Shown: positions 34,267 through 44,500 of the stretch, piece by piece
Layout of the letters: each line of letters begins with the position of its first letter
How positions within the stretch are numbered: the first letter of the stretch is position 1
Assembly: GCA_963703145.1 (NCBI GenBank)
Contig: OY969793.1
Location: forward strand, 1,240,001 to 1,304,000
Length of the DNA stretch: 64,000 bases
Direction: 5' to 3'
DNA from: Bog-756 sp963703145
GTDB lineage: Bacteria; Actinomycetota; Acidimicrobiia; Acidimicrobiales; RAAP-2
Notes under the pieces: model-generated
The model's database searches: none
Told to the model about the DNA's origin: nothing
Seen by the model: the letters and a program-made list of their open reading frames with translations, nothing else
Translations under genes and position numbers: made by a program

Positions 34267-35358
34267 ATGACCTTTGTTCCCTACGACCGCCCGGTGCGGG
34301 CCGCCTTCGTGGGCCTCGGGAGGATCTACGACCTCAACAGCCGCGCCTACGTCGACAACCCTGACGTCGAGGTGGTGGCCCTGGTCGATCCGAGCGAGGA
34401 GCGCCGGATCCAGCGGCAAGCTCAGTGGCCCGAGGCCCAGACGTTCACCTCGGTGGCCGAGTTGGCGGCCAGCGGTCTCGAGGTGGATGCCGTCGAGGCG
34501 CTCCTGCCCATCCCCCTGCACGTGGACGGTGTCATCGAGCTCCTCGGCCACGGCTGGCACGTGAACCTTCAAAAGCCCATGTGCAACGACCTGGCCAGCG
34601 CCGCCCTCATGATGGAGGCGGCCCGGGACAACGACCGTCAGCTACGGGTCATGGAGAACTACATCTTCTACGAGCCCCTGGTGCGGCTCAAAGCGGTCGT
34701 CGACTCCGGTGAGATCGGGGCGGTCAGCGGCTACCACATGAAGATGGTCGCCAGTGGGCTCGGCGGCTGGGACGTCCCGGGCAGCAGCTACGAGTGGCAG
34801 TTCATGCAGATGCGCCAGGGTCGGGGCATCCTGGTCTTCGACGACGGCTGGCACAAGCTGTCCACCGCCCTCTGGCTGTTCGGTCCGATCCGAGAGGTGC
34901 GGGCCTGGGTCGGTGGCACCGAGGTGATGCCGGGCATCGAGATCGATGCTCCGACCACCCTGGTATGGGAGCACGAGAACGGGGTGCGGGGAGTCTGGGA
35001 CATCACCCTGGCGCCCGACATGTACCTGCGCTCGGACTACTACACCAACGACGAGCGGTGGGAGGTCACCGGCCGCCGGGGCTATGCCCGGGTCAATCGC
35101 TGCACCGGCCGGGGGATTCAACAGCCCAGCCTCGAGGTCTACGCCGATGGCGAGATGCGTTCCTACCACGCCCTCGACGACGACTGGGCCAGCAGCTTTC
35201 GGGACTCCGGCCGCCATTGGCTGCGCTGGCTCCACACCGGCGAGGGTCCGCTGCTCTGGGGTGGTGACGAGGCCGTGGCCGTCCTGCGGTTCGCCCTGGC
35301 GGCCTATGCCAGCAGCGCCGCCGGGAGCACCGGCGTCAATCCGGCCACGGTGGCCTGA
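34267..35358 (+). CDS. Gfo/Idh/MocA family oxidoreductase
   Basis: 363 residues. Rossmann N-terminus RAAFVGLGRIYDLNSRAY, VVALVDPSEER, then LLPIPLHVDGVIE and NLQKPMCND, the position of the EKP motif with Glu replaced by Gln (common in some branches). The catalytic-type DDGWHKLSTALWLFG at about 197-211 holds the Asp-x-x-His pair. NAD(P)-dependent sugar or cyclitol oxidoreductases share this fold. The ATG has GAGGAG upstream. Divergent from thioredoxin; no pathway neighbours, so substrate unknown. Confidence 0.88.
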   Translation: MTFVPYDRPVRAAFVGLGRIYDLNSRAYVDNPDVEVVALVDPSEERRIQRQAQWPEAQTFTSVAELAASGLEVDAVEALLPIPLHVDGVIELLGHGWHVNLQKPMCNDLASAALMMEAARDNDRQLRVMENYIFYEPLVRLKAVVDSGEIGAVSGYHMKMVASGLGGWDVPGSSYEWQFMQMRQGRGILVFDDGWHKLSTALWLFGPIREVRAWVGGTEVMPGIEIDAPTTLVWEHENGVRGVWDITLAPDMYLRSDYYTNDERWEVTGRRGYARVNRCTGRGIQQPSLEVYADGEMRSYHALDDDWASSFRDSGRHWLRWLHTGEGPLLWGGDEAVAVLRFALAAYASSAAGSTGVNPATVA

Positions 35359-35427
35359 GCCCAAGGTCGTACTCGCCCATACGGCGATCCGCGGGCCCGA
35401 ACCCAGGGCCCAGGGATCGCCGGGGCG

Positions 35428-36333
35428 CTACTTCCTCACCGAGATCGGTGCCAGAGGCCCACTCGGGGCTGGGTTCGGCTGCATGGCATTGAAGCTGCAC
35501 TGGCCGACCGCATGGTGTCCGACCCGGTTGGGCGACCCCGCCGAATCGCCGTATTCCACCACGGGGTTGTCGTTGAGGCAGGTCAGATCCCCAGACACCA
35601 CATTGGTCAGCATCTCCGAGGCGTCGGGATCGCCGAAGCTGCTGTTGGAGAAGGTGAAGTCACCCTTCACGGTGTTGCGCAGGGCACCGATCCAACACGA
35701 CTGGAGACCAGTGACCGACAGGTCCCCCGAGATGGCGTTGTCCTCGTAGTCGCTGAACACCGGAGACTGCAGGAGCGAGAAGACCCCTGAGGACGGTGGG
35801 TTGCAACTGAGGCCGCCGCCCCCACCCTGCTGGCGCACGTCGCCCCGGAAGGTCGTGGCATGGGCGATGACTGCCAGCGCATTGGTGGCGGTGACGTCCC
35901 CACTGATCGAGTTCTGGCCGGTGAGCGTCCCGCCGCTCTCGCCGGCAGGGTCATCGGAGCATGGCGAGAAGTTCGGCTCGCAGCCGACGGCGAAGGTGGC
36001 ACCGCTTCCCACTCTGACATCGCCCTTCACCGTCAGGCTGGACGTTCCTTCGCCGGCCACGTCGTTGAGGGCGTAGGTGGCATTCAGCGCCGACCCGGGG
36101 GACAGCTTGAGATCGCCGCGGATCAAAGCCGGCCCGCCGTCGACCACGCAATAGCCGGTCACCGTCACGTCATTCGAGTAGGTACCGGACAGCAACCCCG
36201 GTGATGTCAGCGTGCCGGTACAGGTGGACCGGGCCGATGCCGCCGCCACACCACCCCCCAGCGCAGTTGCCCCCACGGTGGTGAAACCACCAAGCACCAG
36301 GGCTGCACCCAGCAAGAACTTCACGGATCTCAT
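35428..36333 (-). CDS. secreted beta-solenoid-like protein, unknown
   Basis: 301 residues. Signal peptide MRSVKFLLGAALVLGGFTTV ending near AAA at about residue 32. The mature part is a chain of short units with G-D-L/V/F in a strand: LIRGDLKLSPGS, LTVKGDVRVGSGA, SISGDVTATN, TFRGDVRQQ, AISGDLSVTG, TVKGDFTFSN, VVSGDLTCLN, like a beta-solenoid. Six Cys could form disulfides. GGGAGG upstream of ATG at 36333. Probably an extracellular structural or surface protein. Confidence 0.7.
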   Translation of the reverse strand: MRSVKFLLGAALVLGGFTTVGATALGGGVAAASARSTCTGTLTSPGLLSGTYSNDVTVTGYCVVDGGPALIRGDLKLSPGSALNATYALNDVAGEGTSSLTVKGDVRVGSGATFAVGCEPNFSPCSDDPAGESGGTLTGQNSISGDVTATNALAVIAHATTFRGDVRQQGGGGGLSCNPPSSGVFSLLQSPVFSDYEDNAISGDLSVTGLQSCWIGALRNTVKGDFTFSNSSFGDPDASEMLTNVVSGDLTCLNDNPVVEYGDSAGSPNRVGHHAVGQCSFNAMQPNPAPSGPLAPISVRK

Positions 36334-36721
36334 CAGACCTCCCACTAATCACGCCGTCGCCGATGCCCCCCGGGTCATTGTGAGGTGCTTCGTGGCCAAA
36401 GGCAACCCCCGGTGAGCCAACGGAACGGCGCCACCATGCTCTCCCTGGTCACGGCCATAAACCCCCGGTGCGAGTGACACCTGTCCGCGGCCGACCGCCA
36501 CGCTGGGTGCCCATCCGCGGGTTAGGTGCGGGACGTCGCTACCCTTGAAGGTCCTTGCGCAACGTGCGTCACGTTGTGGGAGTCACCAGGCAAAGGGTGT
36601 CCGGGGACGGACCCCTTCCTCTGATTCCCGTCGTTGCAGTTTCACGCCTGTTTGATTGACGAGCTCGACGCCGGGCAACCCGCGGCGTCGCACACAGCGC
36701 TCGTGCGAACCGAGGTACACG
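36334..36721. other. intergenic region between divergent secreted-protein genes
   Basis: About 390 bases shared by two divergent genes for exported proteins. No coding frame. ACGTGCGTCACGT at 36560-36572 is a near-palindrome that could be an operator. No riboswitch recognised. Confidence 0.3.
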
Positions 36722-37663
36722 ATGGCAAGCGATCCGACCCGCCGGCACCTGGCACCAACCGCCTTCCTGATCGCCGTATCCATGGTCGTGGCGTCGGCCT
36801 CACCGGCGAGCGGTGCCGCCCCACCGGCACCGACCACATCGCACTACGAGACCGCAGCCGACCCAGCCACGTTGCTCGCCCAGGGCCGGGCGGCTGGTGC
36901 AGCCGGTGCGCAAGGCCTCGTGATCCTCGACTTCGGCCGGCCGGCCGCTGTGGGTGGGGTGGCCGGGACCATGGCGTTCGGAGGCTCCTTCGTCTCGCTG
37001 GCCGCCATCGGGGCTGGCACCGAGAGCTACGTGCGGGGTTACTTCGCCACCGCGCCGCGCTATCTCCACCTCGATGTGGCCGTGGGGACCAATGACAGCT
37101 GTGGCACCGGTCAACCTTGCGGACCAGTGGTCTGTGGCTGCCGCAACGAACCTCCGAGCTTCGCCTCCTGGGGTGCCCAGCTGGCGAGTGAGATCGACCA
37201 GATACAGGCCCTGACCAACTCCCTCCGGGCCCGGTCGGGTTACACCGATGTAGTGAGGATCGCTGGCGCCGACGATGCGGAGCCGGCGTTCGACCCGGCC
37301 TTCCAGAACACCTATGACCTCCTGGCCGGTTACGCCGGTGCCGTGCACGGCTATCAACCGGCCATGGTCGACTTCGGCTCCGCTGACTCGGGGTACTGGA
37401 CCGAGGCCCAGCTCCTCCAGGTGGCCGACGGCTTCCAGCCCGACCTCGCCGTCCCCGAGATCTACGCCGGCACCGATGCCTCGCACTGGGCCACGTTGGC
37501 GTCCTATGCCCGATCCATCGGCCAGCACTTGACCATCTTCGGCGTGCTGACGACGTCGCCGGCGGGAGACAGCCCTCCGTCCGCCTACAGCTCACTGGTA
37601 GGCGCCCTGGCAGCAACCACCGGTCAGTCGTCGATCCGCTGGTCCTCGAACATCAGCCACTAG
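36722..37663 (+). CDS. secreted protein, unknown
   Basis: 313 residues. Basic start MASDPTRRHLAPTAFLIAVS and signal peptide to about residue 35 (ASGAAPP). The mature part has a barrel-like alternation: GLVILDFGRPA, YLHLDVAVGTNDSC, VVRIAGADDAEPAF, MVDFGSADSGYW, LAVPEIYAGTDA. Four Cys are clustered in CGTGQPCGPVVCGC. The repeated end-of-strand Asp/Glu suggest a glycoside-hydrolase-like TIM barrel but no family is recognised. GAGG is 9 bases before the ATG. Confidence 0.65.
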   Translation: MASDPTRRHLAPTAFLIAVSMVVASASPASGAAPPAPTTSHYETAADPATLLAQGRAAGAAGAQGLVILDFGRPAAVGGVAGTMAFGGSFVSLAAIGAGTESYVRGYFATAPRYLHLDVAVGTNDSCGTGQPCGPVVCGCRNEPPSFASWGAQLASEIDQIQALTNSLRARSGYTDVVRIAGADDAEPAFDPAFQNTYDLLAGYAGAVHGYQPAMVDFGSADSGYWTEAQLLQVADGFQPDLAVPEIYAGTDASHWATLASYARSIGQHLTIFGVLTTSPAGDSPPSAYSSLVGALAATTGQSSIRWSSNISH

Positions 37664-38007
37664 GTCCTGCGCCCCGGGTGCTCGATGGCCGGTGGACCCT
37701 GTCGGGAGGTTCCTCGAGGCCCTCTTCGGGTTCACCGCTCCCACCATCTCGGCGTGACGCCGTTCGGCCACCGGCGACCTGATCTCGACACTGCCTGTGC
37801 TCGGGGCTTGGGTGACCAAGTCTCCGAAGCTCCTGTTGAACCCGGCAAGCACGACTGCAGCACCGGTGGGCAACGAGTGCACGACCGGCGAGCTCTACGA
37901 ACAGAACCCCGTGCCAGGGGTCACCTACCCCGTCCCGCGAGACAGAGGCTGCCGACCCAGCAGTAGCCGGCCCGCCGCGCGCCTGCCGGACGCCGGCAGC
38001 CCGCCGA
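37664..38007. other. intergenic region with a possible gene fragment
   Basis: Between two convergent genes. A frame from GTG 37797 gives LLLNPASTTAAPVGNECTTG and ELYEQNPVPGVTYPVP, which looks protein-like, then loses sense. It may be the remains of a secreted or PASTA-like protein. Nothing else recognised. Confidence 0.3.
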
Positions 38008-39561
38008 TCAGTCGTAGTGCCTGGTCCGTGGCCACAGCGTGGCCCAGGACACCCGTTGGCCGCGACAGACCCAGATCACCGCTCCGCGTTCTTGTGGATC
38101 GATCGCCGTGGACCCCGAACCCAAGGTGGCCGCCCGGGTGACCGAGGCCCAGTAGCGGTGCACGAACGCGGCAGACAGGCCTATGGCAACGACCGTCGCC
38201 CCGGGCGCGGGGTGTCCGTACCCCCAGAGCCAGAACGAGTTGTGGCCACTGATGGCATCGGGTAGTCCGAGGGACGGGCCGTAGAAGTCGACGGCGCCGG
38301 CCTCGGCATAGTCATTGGCAAGGATCACCACCTTCTGCTGTTGGCCCTCGGGCAGCCCGTGCACCGTCTCGGCAACCGTGGCGACCACCGACGGCCAGCC
38401 CAGCATGCCTCCCAGGTCCGAGTTGGCCGTGTCGAGGTGCAGCCGGACTGCCGTCGCCTTCGGCAGCACCGGTGTCGCGAACGGAGCCAGGGCCAGGCCC
38501 GAGACGACCACCAGGCCCATGGCGATGATGCGGGTGGACCGCCGCCAGCGCTGTTCGATCGTCACCGAGCCCACGGCCACCAACGGCAGGTACCACGAGC
38601 CGAGGTAGTACGCCTTGCCGGCCAGGGCCACCAGCACCACGACGACCACGACGTACCCAACCAGGAGCCACCGCTGTCGGCGCCACTCGGGCCGTCGGGC
38701 CAGGGCGGCGAGCGCCGTCACCCACACCACGGTGCCCCCGATTGTCGCCATGACCGGCTGCAGGGGCACGAACTGGACCAGGTTGTGGTGGGCGTTGGCC
38801 GCCTTGAGGTTGCGGAGGAACGCCAGGGTGGGCCAGTGGTTGGTGACCTCCCACGCCACACTGGGCGCCACCAGGGCCGCAGCGATGGCCGCCCCGGCGA
38901 GGAGCCAGTAGGTGGCCAGCAGCTTCCGTTGGGGCGTCGCCAGGAGTCCGAGGACCGTGGCCAGGACCCAGAACCCCATCGTGTACTTACTGAGGAGGCC
39001 GAGGCCGCATACGACGCCGATAGGCACCCACAGACGGCGATCCCCGGTCCGGATCATGCGCAGCACCAGCAACGACCCCACCGCCCAGAAGAGCAGGTCC
39101 AGGCTCACGGTGCTCAAGAAGTGGCTGGGGGTCAGGAAGATCGAGCCGAGGAGGGCCACGACCCCGGCAAGCGACTGGGCGAACCGGCCGCCTCCCACCT
39201 CCCGGGCCAGCAACGCGCCGAGTACCACATAGACGCCACCGAGGAGGCCAGGCACTACAGCCAGCGCGGTCACCGAGTGCCCGAAGGCCGCCTCCTCGAA
39301 GCGGTAGAGCATTGGTACCAGCGGGGGATTGTCGACGTACCCCCAAGCCGGGTGGTGCCCGCTGGCCAGGTAGTAGAACTCGTCGCGATGGGCGCCGTAG
39401 AGGTCGGAGGTGACGAGTTGGAAGGCCACCTTGGCCACGGCCAGGGGAATGACGACCGCCCAGGCTGGCGGTGTGAGGTGACCGTCGACCAGAGCCGGTT
39501 CGTCGACCCGGCTCTGGTCGACAGTTCCCGGTGCGCCGCCTCGGACCGCCGCATTGGCCAC
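38008..39561 (-). CDS. GT39-type membrane glycosyltransferase (ArnT/PMT-like)
   Basis: 517 residues with about ten membrane segments in the N-terminal 380, followed by a soluble extracellular domain. The first outer loop holds GAHRDEFYYLASGHHPAWGY with the acidic pair typical of catalytic Asp/Glu in this family, and DNPPLVPMLYR. SKYTMGFWVLATVLGLL is in the central region. Such enzymes move sugars from polyprenyl phosphates to proteins or lipids. GTG start at 39561, with TACGCT 5 bases upstream. Acceptor unknown. Confidence 0.85.
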   Translation of the reverse strand: MANAAVRGGAPGTVDQSRVDEPALVDGHLTPPAWAVVIPLAVAKVAFQLVTSDLYGAHRDEFYYLASGHHPAWGYVDNPPLVPMLYRFEEAAFGHSVTALAVVPGLLGGVYVVLGALLAREVGGGRFAQSLAGVVALLGSIFLTPSHFLSTVSLDLLFWAVGSLLVLRMIRTGDRRLWVPIGVVCGLGLLSKYTMGFWVLATVLGLLATPQRKLLATYWLLAGAAIAAALVAPSVAWEVTNHWPTLAFLRNLKAANAHHNLVQFVPLQPVMATIGGTVVWVTALAALARRPEWRRQRWLLVGYVVVVVVLVALAGKAYYLGSWYLPLVAVGSVTIEQRWRRSTRIIAMGLVVVSGLALAPFATPVLPKATAVRLHLDTANSDLGGMLGWPSVVATVAETVHGLPEGQQQKVVILANDYAEAGAVDFYGPSLGLPDAISGHNSFWLWGYGHPAPGATVVAIGLSAAFVHRYWASVTRAATLGSGSTAIDPQERGAVIWVCRGQRVSWATLWPRTRHYD

Positions 39562-39566
39562 GAGGC

Positions 39567-39572
39567 AGCGTA
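39567..39572 (-). promoter_or_regulatory. candidate -10 element, leaderless transcript of GT39 gene
   Basis: TACGCT on the minus strand, 5 bases before the GTG start at 39561. Confidence 0.3.
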
Positions 39573-39719
39573 TCTAGACGCAGTCGCCCTGTCCCGGCCC
39601 AGCGGGACGAGCGCACTGTGTGACAGGGCCGCACACTCGGACAGCCGGCCCAGCACCGTGATCGGGGCTTCGCCTACAGTGCCGGGCATCTGGAGCAGGG
39701 ACTTCCGAGGGGGGACACG

Positions 39720-40604
39720 ATGATGAGGATGCACGGAGCACGGCGCCTGGCTTCTTTGATGGCCATAGGCGTCATGGCCTCGAGTCTTGGTGCCGCCGTA
39801 GCCAGCACCCAGACGGCTACGGCGGCCGGTGCTGCGGCGCGGCCCCTGGCCGCAGTGACCCACTTCAACTTCGTGGGCACGGCCGCCACCCCCTCGGGCA
39901 ACGGGTATTGGCTGGTGGCATCGGGCGGGAAAGTGGAGGCCTTCGGCGGCGCGGCCGACTACGGCGATCTGACCAACCGGCCGCTCAACGCCCCGATCAT
40001 CGGGATGGCGCCGACCGTCGACGGCAAGGGCTACTGGCTCCTCGGCCGGGACGGTGGTGTGTTCACCTTCGGGGACGCCCACTTCTACGGCAGCACCGGT
40101 GGCATCCACCTCAACCAGCCTGTGGTGGGGATGGCGGCCACCCCCGACGGCAACGGTTACTGGTTCGTGGCCGCCGACGGCGGTGTGTTCGCCTACGGTG
40201 ACGCCCGCTTCTTCGGCAGCACCGGGGGGACCGTCCTGAAGAAGCCGGTGGTGGGCATGGCCGCCACGCCGTCGGGAAACGGCTACTACCTCGATGCCAG
40301 CGACGGCGGGATCTTCACCTTCGGGGACGCCCACTTCCGGGGGTCCGAGGGCGGCGCGCACCTCAACCGGGCGGTGGTGGGCATGGCGGTCGACCCCGTC
40401 ACCGGTGGCTACTGGGAGGTGGCATCCGATGGCGGCGTGTTCTCCTTCGGGGCACCGTTCTTCGGGTCGACCGGAGGGAGCAACTTGAACCAGTCCATCG
40501 CCGGGATGACGGCCACGCCGTCCGGACGCGGCTACCGGTTCGTGGCCCGGGACGGAGGCGTGTTCACGTTCGGTGACGCGCTGTTCTTCGGGAGCGGCGT
40601 CTGA
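39720..40604 (+). CDS. secreted protein of six 42-residue GYW-DGGVF-FG repeats
   Basis: 294 residues. A signal peptide (about 1-38, ending TAAGAAA) then six repeats from about residue 52. Each repeat has the pattern VGMAATPxGNGYWxVAxDGG, VFxFGDAxFxGSTGGxxLNxP. The repeat carries conserved Gly, aromatic and Asp and resembles one blade of a beta-propeller. Such repeats are frequent at C-termini of exported proteins in Acidimicrobiia, but here they form the whole mature protein. AGGGGGG lies upstream of the start. Probably extracellular recognition or scaffold. Confidence 0.8.
   Translation: MMRMHGARRLASLMAIGVMASSLGAAVASTQTATAAGAAARPLAAVTHFNFVGTAATPSGNGYWLVASGGKVEAFGGAADYGDLTNRPLNAPIIGMAPTVDGKGYWLLGRDGGVFTFGDAHFYGSTGGIHLNQPVVGMAATPDGNGYWFVAADGGVFAYGDARFFGSTGGTVLKKPVVGMAATPSGNGYYLDASDGGIFTFGDAHFRGSEGGAHLNRAVVGMAVDPVTGGYWEVASDGGVFSFGAPFFGSTGGSNLNQSIAGMTATPSGRGYRFVARDGGVFTFGDALFFGSGV
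39873..40601 (+). repeat. six tandem 126-base coding repeats
   Basis: Units of about 126 bases code for the 42-residue repeats; the first and last diverge most. GACGGTGGTGTGTTCACCTT and GACGGCGGTGTGTTCGCCTA are corresponding segments of two units. Confidence 0.75.
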
Positions 40605-40638
40605 GCGCGGTTCGCGTCAGATCTCTCGGCGCAGCGGC

Positions 40639-41505
40639 ATGACCAGATCCGGGCCGGCCCGCCAACGGGCCTTGGTGACGGGTGCGTCACGGGGCATCGG
40701 CAAGGCCACCGCCATCGCCCTGGCCGAAGCCGGCTGGGACGTTGGCATCACCGGGCGCACAGCACACATCGGAGAGGGGCGGGACGACTCGGACACCGGT
40801 GGCGGCCGACCTCTGCCGGGCAGCTTGGAAGAGACAGCCGAGGCCATCAGTCGGTCGGGTGGTACCGCCATCGAACTGGCCGGCGACCTCCACGACCATG
40901 CTGGTCTGCGCCGCGCCGTCGAACGGGTGCTCGACGAGTGGGGCGGCCTGGAGCTGTTGGTCAACAATGCGGTGGACACCGGCCCGGGAAGCATGGTCAC
41001 CGTCCTCGATCTGACGGTCGTCCAGCTGGAGGCCAAGCTCGATGCCAACGTGGTCGCCCCCCTGGTGCTGATCCAGTCCGTGCTGCCGTCCATGCTGGCG
41101 GCCGGCGGCGGGACCATCGTGAATGTGACCTCCCACACCGCCACGGCCGATCCGCCCGGTCCGGTGGGCCAGGGCGGGTGGGGACTGGCCTACGCCGCCT
41201 CCAAGGCAGCGCTCCACCGGTTCGCGCCGATGCTGGCCGTCGAACTGGGCAACCGCGGGATCCGGGCCTACAACCTCGATCCTGGTTACGTCGACACCGA
41301 GCGCCAGCAGGTCAATGCCACCGCCCTCGGACTGACCGGCCACTACCAGGGCGCACCACCGTCGGTTCCGGCCGCAGCCATTGTGTGGCTCGCTGACGGG
41401 CCGCCGGAGGTGGGCAACGGGGAGACCGTCCGGGGTCTCAAAGTCGCCCTCGACCACGGCCTCCACCCTGACTGGCGGCCGCCGCGACCCTCGCGCTCCG
41501 AGTGA
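40639..41505 (+). CDS. short-chain dehydrogenase/reductase (SDR)
   Basis: 288 residues. Cofactor motif ALVTGASRGIGKATAIA (about 11-27), NNAV at the fourth strand, catalytic Ser in NVTSHTA, and the Tyr-x-x-x-Lys pair in AYAASKAALHRF. Glycine-rich loop then R at GRTAHI suggests NADP preference. The ATG at 40639 starts 10 residues before the cofactor motif; the frame is open upstream into the repeat-protein gene. Substrate unknown. Convergent with the helicase. Confidence 0.87.
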   Translation: MTRSGPARQRALVTGASRGIGKATAIALAEAGWDVGITGRTAHIGEGRDDSDTGGGRPLPGSLEETAEAISRSGGTAIELAGDLHDHAGLRRAVERVLDEWGGLELLVNNAVDTGPGSMVTVLDLTVVQLEAKLDANVVAPLVLIQSVLPSMLAAGGGTIVNVTSHTATADPPGPVGQGGWGLAYAASKAALHRFAPMLAVELGNRGIRAYNLDPGYVDTERQQVNATALGLTGHYQGAPPSVPAAAIVWLADGPPEVGNGETVRGLKVALDHGLHPDWRPPRPSRSE

Positions 41506-41516
41506 GCGGACGCTCC

Positions 41517-44500
41517 TCAGCCGGCTGACATCACGGGCACCGCGCCGACGGGCGGCTCGGCGTCGTCGGGGACACCGTCGACGTAGTGGACGCTCCGGTG
41601 CCGGATGGCAGGGATCCGGGAACCACCCAGCAGCTCGCCGGTGAGATTCAGCGGATCGGTGCCGGCCACCACCAAGTCGGCGCCCCGTGACGGATCCCGA
41701 CGAACCTCGCCCAGCATGGCGGCTGCCTCGGGGAGGGCGTACTGCTCGCCGGATACCCCGGCCACGAAGCGGCCACCGACCGCCTGGCCGCGGGCCTCGA
41801 GGCGGCGCAGGGCACGGACCACCTCACGCCAGGGGACTCGGAAGGACTCGTGGGACCACAGCTCCCACGCCACCACGCCCCACCGGATCAGCATCTGCCA
41901 GGCCACCGCTTCGGCCAGCTCCTCGACTGCGGGCGCCACTCGCTGACCGTGCCCCTCACCGCCACCGTCGTCGGCGTCGGGTACCAGCGACCACCGACCC
42001 TCGCCGATGCCGGAGCCGGCCAGGGCCCTGCGGGGGCCGAGGGGAGAACGTCGGGCAGGCCGGCGCCGGAGCCCTGAGGTCCGGCGGCCCCTGGCCGACA
42101 ACAGTGAACGCACGGCCGAGAAGGCGTCGGCTGTCACGATGCCGCGGGCCACCAGGTCCCACAGTCCCTCGTCGACCTCGGACGGGAGCCGGCCCGATGG
42201 CTCGGCCAGCTCCGATCGGAAACACGCCCCACGGGCCCGCAGCACGGCCAGGATGTCGGCTGATGCGCCCGTGGTCGGCTCGGACCGGCCTCCTGTCGGC
42301 CCCCGTGCAGCGCCGGCATCGCCCAGTCCACTGCGCTCAGCCGCACTGCGCTCGGTCCGCACCGCGGCCAGCAGCCACGGCAGGTCCTGGCGGGCCGTGA
42401 CGGCCAACGGGGTGGCCGGCGACGGCGTCGACGATCCCCGTCGGCCGGCGGATCCAACCTCGGGTGGTGATCCCTCCACGACCGGCTCCGGCTCCGGGCG
42501 GGGGGTCAGACGGGCCCAGGCCACCTCACCGGCCAGGCACAGCTCATCGAGCCAGCGGGGGTCGTATCCCGCCACCCGGGCTGGGAGGACGTGGCTCTCC
42601 CACTCGCCGGCCGCCACCTCGAGGCCTTGGAGCTGCTCGATGACTGCCATCAGGCCCGAACGCCCCTCGGCCTGGGTGCCGGCCGCGACGTGTTGCCAGC
42701 ACCCGAGGAACCGCACGTAGTCGGCGATGCTGGCCGGCTCCACGAACCGACGGCGTCGGCCCCGACTCGCCGCGTGCATCCGAACCAGCACGTGGCGGGC
42801 GCACCACTGCCCGTCGGGCAGTTGGATGGCCGATCCCGACCCCTCCAGACGGGCCAGTGCCGTGCGGGCCCGGGCCTCGGAGACCGGCACGCCGAGAAGC
42901 GTGCCCGACGGCAGCGGTTGGTCGGCGACCAGTCGGACCACCGACACCGGTCCGGCAACGTCCAGATGACCGCTGATGCACTCGGCCAGCGCCTGGTCGG
43001 CGTCGACCATCGGGTCCCCGAGCGAGGCCTCGATGGCCAGTGCCATCTCCGCCCGCTCGGTAGGCACCCACCACCCCGACACCAGCCGGGTCCGGCCGTC
43101 GGCGGCCAGCTCCTCGAACCAGGCCTGCCAGGCCGCGACCGGTCGGCACAGCACCAGCGCAAGGAGGAGGTCGTGCAGCTCATCGGCATGGCGCGGTCGG
43201 GGCTGGACCTGGTCGAGGACCTCGCCCACGGCCACCGGGTCCAACGGGCCCAGCTCGCCGGCCGGTACCGGGAGCCCGGGAGGGAGGCCGGAGGCATCGA
43301 GGGGCCCGAGACCACGCGGCACCGCCACCGCCCGGGTCCGCCGCTCCTCGAGTGGAGCGCCGTCGAGGAAGGTGAACGGCCGGCCGGTGAGAATCCCGTG
43401 GGACAACGGCGATGGCTCCGCCGACTCCACGAAGTGCACATCGACGCGCCCAGACTCCAGCCCCTCCAACAGCGCCACCAGGCCGGCCGCATCGAGGGGC
43501 TCGGTCAGGCAGTCGGTCACGGTCTGGCGCACCAGGACGTGATCGGGGACCGGAACCGGACCCGGAGGGGCGTTCTCCTGGCAGGCGGCCAGCGACGGCC
43601 ACGCCGCGGCCAGGAGGTCCTCGGCCTCCATCCGCTGCAAGTGGATCGGTCGGCGCTGACCACCGCGTGAGCGTGGCACCACCAGGGCCCGGTTGAGATT
43701 CCACCGCCATCGCGCCGCCAGCATCGGATGGGGGAGGAGAGCCTGGACCAGCACGTCGACGGCGGTCCGGCTGGAGAGCATCGTGGGCACCTGGGGCAAC
43801 GGGAAACTGTGCTGGGGGCCGAGCGACAAGACAACGGTGTCGTCGTCGGCAGCCGCCTGGAGCTCGAAGTCGAAGGAGACGCAGAACCGCTTGCGCAGGG
43901 CCAGGCCGAGGGCCCGGTTGATCCTCCCGCCATAGGGGAGGTGCAGGATCAGCTGGGTGCCCTCGGTCTCGTCGAAGACCCGCTCGACGATGATGCGATC
44001 CCGGGTGGGAAGCCGGCCCAGCGCGGCCAGGCCCGCCCCGAGGTAGGCCACCACCTGTTCGGCCACCTCCTCGGAGACCGCCGCCCTGGTGCGGACCTCC
44101 TGTCGGGCCGCTAGTCCGTCGCCCGCTGCCAGCAACGGCTCGAGCGCGCCTCGCAGCGTGCTCACCTCCTCGGACAGCTCGGCGGTGCGCGCCGGGGCCT
44201 CGCCCAGCCAGAAGGGGATCGTCGGCGGCAGGTCGCCGGCGTCGTGCACCCGCACCGTGCCGGTCTCCACCTTGACCACCCGCCACGAGTGGGTACCCAG
44301 GAGGAAGATGTCTCCGCCGGTGGCCTCGACGGCGAAGTCCTCGTGCACCGAGCCCACCGTGACGCCGTCCGGATCGAGGACGACGCGGTAATCACCCGTC
44401 TCGGGGATCGCGCCGCCGCTGGTGAGGGCGGCCAGACGTGCCCCCCGGCGGGCCCGGAGCCGACCGTTCACACCGTCAAGGTGGAGGTGGGCCCCACGCC

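Noticed and set aside
36334..36721. Riboswitch upstream of the secreted-protein genes
   Set aside because: The region was compared by eye with cyclic-di-AMP-type consensus blocks; none fit.
38341..39723. Long open frame opposite the GT39 gene
   Set aside because: Antisense to a coherent membrane enzyme; translation is Gln/Gly/Arg/Pro-rich with no structure.
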